Assembly (NCBI RefSeq): GCF_004000435.1
Contig: NZ_RBVZ01000002.1
Location: 1,126,729-1,190,728, forward strand
Source of the DNA: Alexandriicola marinus
GTDB taxonomy: Bacteria; Pseudomonadota; Alphaproteobacteria; Rhodobacterales; Rhodobacteraceae
Length of the DNA stretch: 64,000 nt
Direction: 5' to 3'
Shown: one piece after another, positions 9,025 to 17,593 of the stretch
Numbering within the stretch: the stretch's first letter is position 1
How the letters are laid out: every line of letters starts with the position of its first letter
Notes under the pieces: generated by a model
The model's input: the letters and a program-made list of their open reading frames with translations, nothing else
Database searches by the model: none
Told to the model about the DNA's origin: nothing
Made by a program: the position numbers and the translations under genes

Positions 9025-10119
9025 TCAGAACTCGAAGGACAGCTCGGTCGTGATGCCTTCTTTGTACTCGGGGCCGCCGAGGTCTTCGCCACCCACAGCG
9101 TCGTCACCGTCCGTGGCATAGGACACCAGGAAGGATGCACCGCCGCCGAGGTCGTAGGTCGCTGCGCCGTAGAAGCCGGTCGCGTCGCCGTCCAGATCGT
9201 CGATGAATGCACCGGCGAGGATGGTGATGCCGCTGCCGACTGCGTAGGACGCGTCAACTTCGAGCGACTGGGTTTCGTCAGCAGCCACGTCAAAGCCAGC
9301 CGACACAGAGATCGGGCCGGAAGCGTAAGCAGCGTCGACACCGTAAGCGGAGCCTTCGACGTCACCCGTGTTCTGGGTGAAGTAACCACCGATGGTGATC
9401 GGGCCAATCGGGTAGGACGCGGAAGCGCCGATCGACTGGGTGCCACCATCGTCTTCGAACGCGGCCTTGAGGTCGGCACCGAAGAAGGACGCGGTTGCGC
9501 CAACAGCGATGACCTGGGGCGTGAGGCCTTCCATTTCCTGCTGGAACGCAGCCATCACACCAAAGGCGCCGAAGGTGCCCATGGCAGCAGCCTGGAGAGC
9601 GTCGATGTTGTTGCCCGTCAGGTTGGTCGCGTCGTCGTCAACACCGAACGACACTGCAGCGTCGATGCCCATGTAGGAAACGTCACCACGCAGGATGGCG
9701 TCAAAGCCAACCACGTCGAAGTGAGCTTCGTCGTCGTTGAAGCCAGCGACCTCGGAACCGTCAACACCGGACCACATGTCGTCGGCGGCCGGAGCAACGT
9801 CACCAAACCGCAGGCTGGCCATGTCCGACTCGAGGGTCAGGAGCCAGTCGGCGGAGGTCACGTCACCACCGATTGCACCGTCAACAATGTTGAGGCCGAA
9901 GGTGGCGGATGCGGTCAGGCCGTTGTCGAGAGCGGCAGAAGCCGTCACGGACAGGCCGGAGTCGAAGTAAAAACCACCCTGATCGGCAGCGCCCAGATCC
10001 ATCTGGTCGTTGAAGCCGACGGTGGCGTCACCACCAAAGGTGATGCTTGTGTGGCCATCAGCAGCGGCAGCGCCAGCGAAGGCGAAGACCGAAGCGGAGG
10101 CGAGGAGGATGCTTTTCAT
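9025..10119 (-). CDS. Rhodobacter-type general porin
   Basis: The 364-residue protein begins with a signal peptide (MKSILLASASVFAFAGAAA, mature start ADGHTSITF). The mature chain is a run of amphipathic, Gly- and Asp-rich beta strands and ends with Phe (LSFEF), the outer-membrane insertion signal for BAM. This is the trimeric 16-stranded porin type that lets small hydrophilic solutes through the outer membrane. A GAGGGA ribosome site sits seven bases before the start, and a strong terminator follows, so it is monocistronic. High acidic-residue content suggests cation preference, which is inference only. Confidence 0.92.
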   Translation of the reverse strand: MKSILLASASVFAFAGAAAADGHTSITFGGDATVGFNDQMDLGAADQGGFYFDSGLSVTASAALDNGLTASATFGLNIVDGAIGGDVTSADWLLTLESDMASLRFGDVAPAADDMWSGVDGSEVAGFNDDEAHFDVVGFDAILRGDVSYMGIDAAVSFGVDDDATNLTGNNIDALQAAAMGTFGAFGVMAAFQQEMEGLTPQVIAVGATASFFGADLKAAFEDDGGTQSIGASASYPIGPITIGGYFTQNTGDVEGSAYGVDAAYASGPISVSAGFDVAADETQSLEVDASYAVGSGITILAGAFIDDLDGDATGFYGAATYDLGGGASFLVSYATDGDDAVGGEDLGGPEYKEGITTELSFEF

Positions 10120-10354
10120 TGATAATCCCTCGTGGTTTGCATTCCCAAGAATGCCAGTGCAACTAGCATTGACAGTGTCTTTGCTCCCTCAGCCCTGCAC
10201 ACTCAAGCAAATTGGCCCCTGAACTCGCCCGATCCACCAAAATGATGCAACATGGCCACACAGCCTCGAATGGCCCTGATCTTCGCCAAAGGAGCGAGAG
10301 GATCTATGGTGGTCTTGGGCCGGATGAAAGAGCCCTGAAAACAAGGATTTGATA

Positions 10355-11011
10355 ATGTCGCTGGACCGGATTCGCCAAGAAATCGAAACTGCGGCCCATA
10401 CAGCCGGACGTGACCCATCGGATGTGACCCTGATCGCGGTGTCCAAGGTTCAGCCCCTCGACCGCGTCGAGGCGATTCTGCGCGCAGGCCATAGGGTTTT
10501 CGGTGAAAACCGCGTTCAGGAGGCCGCGTCCAAATGGCCGGAGTTCCGGACGCGGTTCGATGGGATCGAACTTCACCTGATCGGACCGCTCCAGACCAAC
10601 AAGACCCGTCAGGCGATGGAACTTGCCCAGGCGATCCACTCCGTCGACAGGCCGAAACTGGCCCGGTCGATCGCCCGCATCGCGCAGGAAATCGGTGCCT
10701 GTCCCGACCTTTTCATACAGGTGAATACCGGCGAAGAACCGCAAAAGGCCGGGATCCTGCCGTCGGACACCGATGCCTTCGTGGCCGAATGCCGCGAGAT
10801 GGACCTGCCTTTGCGCGGCCTGATGTGCATCCCGCCGGTCGACGAACCGGCAGCCCCCCATTTCGCGATGCTGGCGCGTCTGGCCTCAGACAATGGTCTG
10901 ACCGGGCTTTCGATGGGGATGAGTGCCGATTTCGCCGAGGCCATCGCGCATGGGGCGACCCATATCCGGGTCGGATCGGCGATTTTCGGCGAGAGGGTTC
11001 CGCAGGGCTGA
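10355..11011 (+). CDS. YggS/PLPBP-family pyridoxal phosphate homeostasis protein
   Basis: The 218-residue protein is a single alanine-racemase-like TIM barrel. The PLP lysine lies in LIAVSKVQP, and family signatures VFGENRVQE, LHLIGPLQTNKTR and GLSMGMSADFAEAI are all present. YggS-type proteins bind PLP without a known catalytic reaction and buffer free PLP and amino-acid pools. ATG at 10355 is preceded by AAGGA at good spacing. It is divergent from the porin gene over about 235 bp, and the MFS gene follows on the same strand. Confidence 0.93.
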   Translation: MSLDRIRQEIETAAHTAGRDPSDVTLIAVSKVQPLDRVEAILRAGHRVFGENRVQEAASKWPEFRTRFDGIELHLIGPLQTNKTRQAMELAQAIHSVDRPKLARSIARIAQEIGACPDLFIQVNTGEEPQKAGILPSDTDAFVAECREMDLPLRGLMCIPPVDEPAAPHFAMLARLASDNGLTGLSMGMSADFAEAIAHGATHIRVGSAIFGERVPQG

Positions 11012-11086
11012 TCTGCGCTGAAGGTCTTGCACAGGCGGCCCGATCCGTGACTTATGCGCGTCAATCTTGCCAGGGGAGGGGCCGGA

Positions 11087-12265
11087 GTGAAGCTTGGGAT
11101 TGCCGGCCTCGTGCTGGCCTATACGCTGTCGCAATTCTATCGCGCCTTCCTGGCCGTACTGACCCCGGCCCTTTCCGCCGACATCGGGGCGACGCCGGCT
11201 GATCTGGCCTTTGCGTCGGGCCTTTGGTTCCTGGTCTTTGCCGCGATGCAAATCCCCGTGGGCGCCGCGCTTGACCATTTCGGGCCGCGTCGGACCGCGG
11301 CGATTCTCCTGGCCGTCGGGGGTGCGGGCGGGGCCGCCGTATTCGCCAGCGCGCAGTCGCCAGTGCATATCGCCTTGGCGATGGCGCTGATCGGTGCCGG
11401 CAGCTCACCTGTCCTGATGTCGTCCTACTTCATCTTTGCCCGGGTCTATCCGCCCGCGGTCTTTGCCACTCTGGCAGGCGCGATGATCGGGGTTGGATCG
11501 CTGGGCAATATCGCAGGATCTGCCCCGCTGGCCTGGTCCGTCGCGGAATTCGGCTGGCGCGAGACGATGTGGGCCCTGTCAGCCGTAACAGCGGCAGCGG
11601 CGGCTCTGCTTTTCCTCGTGGTCCGCGATCCGGAGTCGATTGCGCGCACCGAGAAGGGATCGGTTCTCGACCTTCTGCGGATGCCCGTCCTGTGGCCGAT
11701 CTTCGCGATGATGTTCGTCAGCTACGCGCCCTCTGCCGGGATCCGCGGCCTGTGGGTCGGCCCCTATGCCGAAGGCGTCTTTGCCGCCGATACCGTCACG
11801 ATCGGGCGGGTCAGCCTTGTGATGGGGCTGGCGATGATTGCGGGCAATTTCCTTTATGGCCCGCTCGACCGTATCCTCGGGACCCGGAAATGGATCGTCA
11901 TCGTCGGCAATCTCATCGGTGCGGCCGCGTGCCTTGCATTGTTCGCGTTGCCCGATGCGAGCCTTCTGGTCTCGACCGTGCTTCTGGCGCTGGTCGGACT
12001 AATGGGGGCGTCCTTCCCGGTCATCCTCGCCCACGGACGGGCCTTCTTCCCGCCGCACCTGACGGGGCGGGGTGTGACGCTGGTCAACCTCTTCGGTATC
12101 GGCGGCGTGGGTGTGAGCCAGTTCGTGACCGGGCGCATTCACGGCACGGTCGCCGGCCAATCCGATGTCGCCTCGGCGCCCTTTGCCGCGATCTTCCTGT
12201 TCTTCGGGGTCAGTCTGCTGATCGGCATCGCCATCTATTTCGCCTCGCGTGATCGCACGGATTAA
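11087..12265 (+). CDS. MFS transporter
   Basis: The roughly 392-residue protein has twelve hydrophobic segments. The first helix contains YTLSQFYRAFLAVLTP, and the loop after helix 2 holds DHFGPRRTA, the usual MFS motif A. Overall it resembles the MFS nitrate/oxalate-like and sugar-phosphate branches, but no substrate can be assigned. I prefer GTG at 11087 because GGGGAGGG lies seven bases upstream; the ATG at 11054 would add a basic extension without a ribosome site. It lies between the YggS-type gene and asd. Confidence 0.85.
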   Translation: MKLGIAGLVLAYTLSQFYRAFLAVLTPALSADIGATPADLAFASGLWFLVFAAMQIPVGAALDHFGPRRTAAILLAVGGAGGAAVFASAQSPVHIALAMALIGAGSSPVLMSSYFIFARVYPPAVFATLAGAMIGVGSLGNIAGSAPLAWSVAEFGWRETMWALSAVTAAAAALLFLVVRDPESIARTEKGSVLDLLRMPVLWPIFAMMFVSYAPSAGIRGLWVGPYAEGVFAADTVTIGRVSLVMGLAMIAGNFLYGPLDRILGTRKWIVIVGNLIGAAACLALFALPDASLLVSTVLLALVGLMGASFPVILAHGRAFFPPHLTGRGVTLVNLFGIGGVGVSQFVTGRIHGTVAGQSDVASAPFAAIFLFFGVSLLIGIAIYFASRDRTD

Positions 12266-12335
12266 GCCGATCCCCCTTTCGGTGGCCTTCCCGTTGGCGT
12301 ATAGCGCCTCCGACTTCAGACAGAGGAGCCATTCA

Positions 12336-13358
12336 ATGGGCTACAAGATCGCCGTCGTCGGCGCGACAGGCAATGTCGGGCGAGAGATGCTCAATATCCT
12401 GCATGAACGTCATTTCCCGGTGGACGAGGTCGTCGCACTGGCCAGCCGCCGTTCGCTCGGCTCTCAGGTCAGTTTCGGTGACAAGACCCTTGTCACCAAG
12501 GATCTCGACGCTTTCGATTTCACGGGCTGGGACATCGCCCTCTTCGCCGTCGGATCGGATGCCACCAAGATTTATGCGCCAAAGGCCGCCAAGGCGGGCT
12601 GCGTCGTGATCGATAACTCGTCGCTGTATCGCTATGATGCGGATGTGCCGCTGATCGTGCCCGAGGTGAACCCGCAGGCCATCCACGGCTATGCGAAGAA
12701 GAACATCATCGCGAATCCCAATTGTTCGACCGCGCAGATGGTCGTGGCACTCAAGCCGCTGCATGACCGGGCCACGATCAAGCGGGTCGTGGTGTCGACC
12801 TATCAGTCGGTCTCGGGCGCCGGGAAAGAAGGCATCGACGAGCTGTGGGATCAGACGAAATCGATCTACAACCCGACCGATGACAAACCGGCCAAGAAAT
12901 TCACCAAGCAGATCGCCTTCAACGTGATTCCCCATATCGACGTCTTCATGGATGACGGGTCGACCAAGGAAGAATGGAAGATGGTCGCCGAAACGAAGAA
13001 GATCATCGATCCGTCGATCAAGGTCACCGCGACCTGTGTGCGGGTGCCGGTTTTCGTCGGCCATTCGGAATCGATCAACATCGAGACCGAGGATTTCCTC
13101 GACGAGCACGAGGCCCGCGACATCCTGCGCGAGGCGCCCGGCATCATGGTGATCGACAAGCGCGAGGATGGTGGCTACGTGACCCCCATCGAATGCGTGG
13201 GCGATTTCGCCACCTTCATCAGCCGCATCCGGCAGGATTCGACCATCGACAACGGCCTGAACCTCTGGTGCGTGTCCGACAATCTGCGCAAGGGCGCGGC
13301 GCTGAACGCCGTGCAGATCGCCGAACTCCTCGGGCGGGAAGTGCTGAAGAAGGGCTGA
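12336..13358 (+). CDS. asd: aspartate-semialdehyde dehydrogenase
   Basis: The 340-residue enzyme makes aspartate semialdehyde from aspartyl phosphate with NADPH, the branch point to lysine, diaminopimelate, threonine and methionine. The N-terminal Rossmann motif is GATGNVGREM, and the catalytic cysteine is Cys130 in NPNCSTAQMV. The substrate-binding region with YQSVSGAGKEG is intact. ATG at 12336 follows an AGAGGAG ribosome site. A strong terminator follows at 13383. The dapA gene for the next step toward lysine lies some 30 kb away in the same window. Confidence 0.96.
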   Translation: MGYKIAVVGATGNVGREMLNILHERHFPVDEVVALASRRSLGSQVSFGDKTLVTKDLDAFDFTGWDIALFAVGSDATKIYAPKAAKAGCVVIDNSSLYRYDADVPLIVPEVNPQAIHGYAKKNIIANPNCSTAQMVVALKPLHDRATIKRVVVSTYQSVSGAGKEGIDELWDQTKSIYNPTDDKPAKKFTKQIAFNVIPHIDVFMDDGSTKEEWKMVAETKKIIDPSIKVTATCVRVPVFVGHSESINIETEDFLDEHEARDILREAPGIMVIDKREDGGYVTPIECVGDFATFISRIRQDSTIDNGLNLWCVSDNLRKGAALNAVQIAELLGREVLKKG

Positions 13359-13382
13359 CCCTTTTTTGAGAGCAAGTCAGAG

Positions 13383-13416
13383 CGCCGGGCAGGTCACCTG
13401 TCCGGCGTTTCTGCTT
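13383..13416 (+). terminator. rho-independent terminator of asd
   Basis: An 11-bp stem (CGCCGGGCAGG with CCTGTCCGGCG, one G-U pair) with a three-base loop ends in TTTCTGCTTTC, 25 bp after the asd stop. sbtB converges from the other side. Confidence 0.82.
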
Positions 13417-13556
13417 TCGGTGGCCGACGATCTCGCGGTGCATCCTCGGCACACCTTCAGTCTCTGTTTCGGCTTTTCCGAACCGCTGCTCAATTCGATA
13501 TGCGGTGCTTCATCGCCAACGAAGACCATGACGGGATGGCCGGCTATGCTGGCACG

Positions 13557-13868
13557 TCAGAACCGCTCGGCCCGGACAACTTCGACATCGCCGATGGTGA
13601 CCACGCCGATATGCTTTTCGACCACATCGAAGGCCGCCTCCATCAGGGTATCGAGCCGTTCTTCGCGGATGATGCAGATGACCTGCACCATACCGCTGGC
13701 TCGGCTGATCTGGCCCTCGGATGTCCATGGCCCGGACCGCCCCGAACCGCCGATCACGTCGAGGATCGAATAGCCCGTCACACCCGCACTTTCGAGCGCG
13801 TCCGTCAGCCGTTTCTGCATGATCGCCTCGATGGTGATGACCACCCTCTTTGCCTTGTGAGTCTGCAT
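13557..13868 (-). CDS. sbtB: SbtB-type PII-like protein (DUF3240/PII superfamily)
   Basis: The 103-residue ferredoxin-like protein has a PII-superfamily layout: VVITIEAIMQKRLTDALESAGV opening strand-helix and a T-loop region around GGSGRSGPWTS. The uridylylation tyrosine of GlnK is absent. It starts one base after the stop of the bicarbonate permease, with an AGGAGG ribosome site buried in the permease's last codons, so translation is coupled. In cyanobacteria SbtB binds adenine nucleotides and gates SbtA; the same job is inferred here from the pairing. A C-terminal cysteine motif found in some cyanobacterial SbtB proteins is missing. Confidence 0.82.
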   Translation of the reverse strand: MQTHKAKRVVITIEAIMQKRLTDALESAGVTGYSILDVIGGSGRSGPWTSEGQISRASGMVQVICIIREERLDTLMEAAFDVVEKHIGVVTIGDVEVVRAERF

Positions 13869-13869
13869 G

Positions 13870-14850
13870 TTAGCCTCCTGTCATGGCTTGGCTCACCGCA
13901 ACATAGAGCGGGATGCCAAGGGTGAGGTTGAACGGAAAGGTCACGCCGAGCGACAGCGTCAGGTAGACCGAGGGGTTGGCCTCGGGCAGAGCCACCCGCA
14001 TCGCGGCGGGAACCGCGATATAGGACGCCGAGGCCGACAGCACCATCATCAGGGCCACGCCGCCCGGCGTGAGCCCGCACAACAGGCCGGCCAGCAGGCC
14101 GAGGCTTGCCCCGGCCAGCGGCATTGCCATGCCAAAGAGGATCGCGCCTTTCCCAAGCCCCGAGGCGCGCGCCTGCCTCAGGCCGCGCCCCGCGACCAGA
14201 CCCATGTCGAGAAGAAACAGGCACAACACCCCCTGGAAGGGCGCGACGATGAAACTGTCGATCTGCGCCAGACCTTCGGTTCCGGTGATGACCCCGATTG
14301 CGAAGGATCCGACCAGAAGAACGATCGATCCGTTAAGCAGGATCTCTCGCATCAGCCCGTCGTTGCCGGCCGGCCTGCCGCCTCCGCGCGAGACAAGCCA
14401 CAAGGCAGACAGGATCGCAGGCGCCTCCATGGCGGCGGCGACGGCGACCATATAGCCTTCGGCAAAGATGCCCTGACCTTCCAGAACGGTGCTTGCCGCG
14501 ACGAAGGTCACGATCGAGATCGAGCCGTAGTGCCCCGCAACGGCGGCCCGGTCGATCCGTGACAGGCCGGTCAGGACGGACAGCAAGCCGAATGCCACGA
14601 AGGGCAACCCGAAGGACAACACGATCCCCGCGCCGATGGCCGCGATCAGATCGGGGCCCAGCCCGTGTTCCGACACGCTGACACCGCCCTTCACCCCGAT
14701 CGCGAACAGCAGGTAGATCGACATCGCCTTGGCGGCGGCCTCGGGAACCGACAGATCGGACCGGGCCAGAGCGGCACCCAGACCCAGCGCAAAACTCAGG
14801 ATGATCGGCGACAACAGGTTGTCGGCCGCCAGCGCCAGTATTTCGTTCAT
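13870..14850 (-). CDS. sbtA: SbtA-type sodium-dependent bicarbonate permease
   Basis: The 326-residue polytopic protein has about ten hydrophobic helices in two repeats, matching the SbtA (DUF897) family. Family signatures include LSPIILSFALGLGAALARSD near the N-terminus, GHYGSISIVTF midway and SASASYIAVPAAMR near the end. SbtA imports bicarbonate with sodium in cyanobacteria; the carbonic anhydrase gene upstream and the PII-like gene downstream make inorganic carbon the likely substrate here too. It is 57 bp from the carbonic anhydrase gene on the same strand. Confidence 0.87.
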   Translation of the reverse strand: MNEILALAADNLLSPIILSFALGLGAALARSDLSVPEAAAKAMSIYLLFAIGVKGGVSVSEHGLGPDLIAAIGAGIVLSFGLPFVAFGLLSVLTGLSRIDRAAVAGHYGSISIVTFVAASTVLEGQGIFAEGYMVAVAAAMEAPAILSALWLVSRGGGRPAGNDGLMREILLNGSIVLLVGSFAIGVITGTEGLAQIDSFIVAPFQGVLCLFLLDMGLVAGRGLRQARASGLGKGAILFGMAMPLAGASLGLLAGLLCGLTPGGVALMMVLSASASYIAVPAAMRVALPEANPSVYLTLSLGVTFPFNLTLGIPLYVAVSQAMTGG

Positions 14851-14907
14851 GAACCCACGACCCTCCGGTTTTGGCGGGTCATAACGGTTTGGGGCAATGT
14901 GGCAAGC

Positions 14908-15558
14908 TCAGATCGCCGCAAAGGCGCCTGTCTTTCCGTCCACGCATTCCAGCCCGCCCGAGGAAATGTCGTTCCACAGACCATGGAGCGACAGATCGTC
15001 GGCCTCGACTGCCTTCTTCACGAACGGAAAGGTCATCAGGTTCTCGAGCGAGACGATCACCGCCTCTTTCTCGAGCCTGTCGATCCGGTCGGAGTCCGCC
15101 TGTCCGGTGGGAAGCCGTTCGAACCCCGGGCGCAGGATATCCATCCAGCGGCCAATGAAACTGGTATTGGCATCCAGTTCGGGCGCGTGGCCCGAACACA
15201 TGTCATAGCAGGCGCGCACGCCGCCGCATCCCGAATGGCCCAAGACCACGAGGTTCGAGACATGAAGACTGCTGATGGCATATTCGACGGCCGCCGAGGT
15301 TCCGTGGTGATCCGTGTCGGGCGCATAGGGCGGGACAAGGTTCGCGATGTTGCGGTGAATGAAGAATTCGCCCTGCTCGGCCCCGAAGATCGAGGTCACG
15401 TGGACCCGGCTGTCGCAGCAGGAAATCACCATCGTTCGGGGGCGCTGTCCGTCTTCGGCAAGCCTGTGATACCAGGATCGGTTCTCGGCGAAGGTGGTGG
15501 CTTTCCATCCATGATAGCGCCGGACGAGGTATTCCGGCAGCGGACGAGCATGTTCCAT
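14908..15558 (-). CDS. beta-class carbonic anhydrase
   Basis: The 216-residue cytoplasmic enzyme interconverts carbon dioxide and bicarbonate. Zinc ligands are Cys48 (in CCDSRV, with the Asp49-Arg51 dyad), His108 and Cys111 (in GHSGCGG). Length and the SAAVEYAI helix are typical of the beta class. It is the first gene of a three-gene minus-strand run with sbtA and sbtB, which suggests it equilibrates bicarbonate brought in by SbtA, supplying carboxylases in a heterotroph. The ribosome site before the start is AGGCAG. Confidence 0.94.
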   Translation of the reverse strand: MEHARPLPEYLVRRYHGWKATTFAENRSWYHRLAEDGQRPRTMVISCCDSRVHVTSIFGAEQGEFFIHRNIANLVPPYAPDTDHHGTSAAVEYAISSLHVSNLVVLGHSGCGGVRACYDMCSGHAPELDANTSFIGRWMDILRPGFERLPTGQADSDRIDRLEKEAVIVSLENLMTFPFVKKAVEADDLSLHGLWNDISSGGLECVDGKTGAFAAI

Positions 15559-15716
15559 GAGGCTGCCTCCGGTCTTTGCGCCTGTTGCACTCCGCGTCGA
15601 GGTTTAGGTTGTATTGTCAGGAAATTCGAGAGGAAATCCTAGCGCGGCCGAAGCTGCGGAAACACTTCCGAAACGCCTGGGTTCTAGACCGTGGTCCACA
15701 GCAAAGGTGGAAGCGG

Positions 15717-16133
15717 ATGGATCGAACTCCGAAACGCAAGGCGATCATTGGTGCAGGTCGGGCTGTCATCAGGCTTGAGCCGTCCTACGCCAACGATACC
15801 GATTTTGCCGCCATGGCAAGTTTCTATGCTACGGCCGATGGCGGCCGGGCAGGTGCGATGAGCGCGGCACAGGATGATCTTGACCACAGGCTCGGCCTGA
15901 TCGTGCGGGCGCATGCCGATTGCGATATCGACGGGATCATCCTGTCGGCACGTCGGATTCGTCATCTGGCCCTCCAGCTGGGGTTTCTTGAACTTCGGCG
16001 CGCCACGGACAACGCGATTGCCTGTTGCCGCGATGGCGACGCCACGGCGCTGGCCGCCGTGATCGGCCGGATCGACCGTTTGGGCACCATGGCCTTGGCC
16101 CAGGTCGACCTGATCACGAGAAGCGTTACCTGA
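15717..16133 (+). CDS. small helical protein, possible Hpt-like domain
   Basis: The 138-residue product is not one I can name. It is largely alpha-helical, with AHADCDIDGIILSARRIRHLALQLGF followed by two more helices spaced like a four-helix phosphotransfer (Hpt) bundle, with His88-like residue in IRHLALQ as the candidate phospho-site. ATG at 15717 has AAGGTGGA upstream. It is divergent from the carbonic anhydrase gene with about 160 bp between them, and no response regulator or kinase is next to it. The Hpt reading is tentative. Confidence 0.55.
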   Translation: MDRTPKRKAIIGAGRAVIRLEPSYANDTDFAAMASFYATADGGRAGAMSAAQDDLDHRLGLIVRAHADCDIDGIILSARRIRHLALQLGFLELRRATDNAIACCRDGDATALAAVIGRIDRLGTMALAQVDLITRSVT

Positions 16134-16203
16134 CCGGGGCTTGCAGCGGCGGCCCGTCTGGTTAGGCTGTGCCGTAACGCTTTCTCAGCCAGGCGAGTTC
16201 CCC

Positions 16204-17589
16204 ATGATACCGACCTTCGCTTCCGATGACGGCAGCGCCGTCCCCCTCGATCTCGTGACGACCGAATGTTTCGACACCTATTCCGCGGATTTGCCCGAAA
16301 GCCATCGCGTCTGGCTCGATCGGCAGGGCTTCACCGGGGGCTTGGGCAAGATCGCGCTCTTGCCCGATGAGGCGGGTGACATAATCCGGGCCATCGCGGG
16401 CCTTGGCGGTCGCAAAGATGCGGAGCGGGGCCGGTTCCTGCTGGCCAAGGCCGCGGCCCAGTTGCCGGCGGGCACCTACCGGATCGACGCGAACCCGGCG
16501 GATGCCAATCTTGATGAGGCGGCCCTCGGCTGGCTTCTCGAGAGTTATCGCTTTGGCCGCTACAGCGCAGCGCCGGAGATGCGGGCCCGGCTGGTCGCGC
16601 CCGCTGGCGTCGATGCGCCCCGGATCGAGGCGATCGCCGCGGGCGAGGCGCTGACCCGCGATCTGATCAACACGCCGGCTTCGGATATGGGGCCAGCCGA
16701 ACTGGAGGCTGCGGTATCTGATCTGGCGCGCGAATTCGATGCGCGGCTTGCCGTGACCCCGACAAATGATCTTCTGGCCGAGAACCTCCCGCTGATCCAC
16801 ACGGTGGGCCGGGCCGCCGCGCCTCACCGCGGCCCCCGGCTTCTGGATATGCGTTGGGGTGACGCCGGCCCGAAACTCACCCTTGTGGGCAAGGGCGTCT
16901 GCTTTGATACAGGCGGCCTGAACCTCAAGCCCGGCGCGTCGATGGGGCTCATGAAAAAGGATATGGGCGGCGCGGCCACGGTCCTTGGGCTTGCGCGGAT
17001 GATCATGGCGCTGGAACTGCCGATCCGGCTCCGGGTCCTGATCCCGGCGGTCGAAAACGCGGTCAGCGGCGATGCCTTCCGCCCCGGTGATATCCTGCGT
17101 GCACGCAATGGCCTGACGGTCGAAATCAACAACACCGATGCCGAGGGCCGCCTTGTCCTTGCCGATGCGCTGGCGCTTGGCGCCGAAGAAGATAGCGATC
17201 TGACGATTTCGATGGCGACACTGACGGGTGCGGCGCGGGTGGCCGTCGGCCCCGATCTGGCCCCGTTCTTTGCCAGTGCGGATGACGATGCCGCACGCCT
17301 GTCGGACGCGGCGATCCGTGCCGCCGATCCGGTTTGGCGGATGCCATTTCACGCCCCTTACGAGGCGCAGATCGAACCGGGCATCGCCGATCTGGACAAT
17401 GCCCCGTCCGGGGGCATGGCCGGGTCGATCACGGCGGCGCTGTTCCTGCGGCGCTTTGCGGCGCAGCGCTACGTTCATTTCGATATCTACGGCTGGCAGC
17501 CAAGTCCGGCCCCGGCCCGGCCCAAGGGCGGTGTCGGGCAGGGCGCGCGCGCCGTGCTCGAGGCTTTGTCCGACCTTCTGGGCCTGTGA
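16204..17589 (+). CDS. M17 leucyl aminopeptidase family protein
   Basis: The 461-residue protein has the N-terminal macro-like domain and the M17 catalytic domain. Metal and catalytic signatures are GKGVCFDTGGLNLK, MKKDMGGAA and NTDAEGRLVLADAL (residues 310-323). M17 enzymes are hexameric, two-metal aminopeptidases that trim N-terminal residues from peptides in the cytoplasm. This version resembles the PepB-like alphaproteobacterial subgroup rather than PepA. The GTG-started NlpC/P60 gene begins four bases after its stop, suggesting a shared job in peptide or murein-peptide turnover. Confidence 0.92.
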   Translation: MIPTFASDDGSAVPLDLVTTECFDTYSADLPESHRVWLDRQGFTGGLGKIALLPDEAGDIIRAIAGLGGRKDAERGRFLLAKAAAQLPAGTYRIDANPADANLDEAALGWLLESYRFGRYSAAPEMRARLVAPAGVDAPRIEAIAAGEALTRDLINTPASDMGPAELEAAVSDLAREFDARLAVTPTNDLLAENLPLIHTVGRAAAPHRGPRLLDMRWGDAGPKLTLVGKGVCFDTGGLNLKPGASMGLMKKDMGGAATVLGLARMIMALELPIRLRVLIPAVENAVSGDAFRPGDILRARNGLTVEINNTDAEGRLVLADALALGAEEDSDLTISMATLTGAARVAVGPDLAPFFASADDDAARLSDAAIRAADPVWRMPFHAPYEAQIEPGIADLDNAPSGGMAGSITAALFLRRFAAQRYVHFDIYGWQPSPAPARPKGGVGQGARAVLEALSDLLGL

Positions 17590-17593
17590 TCCC

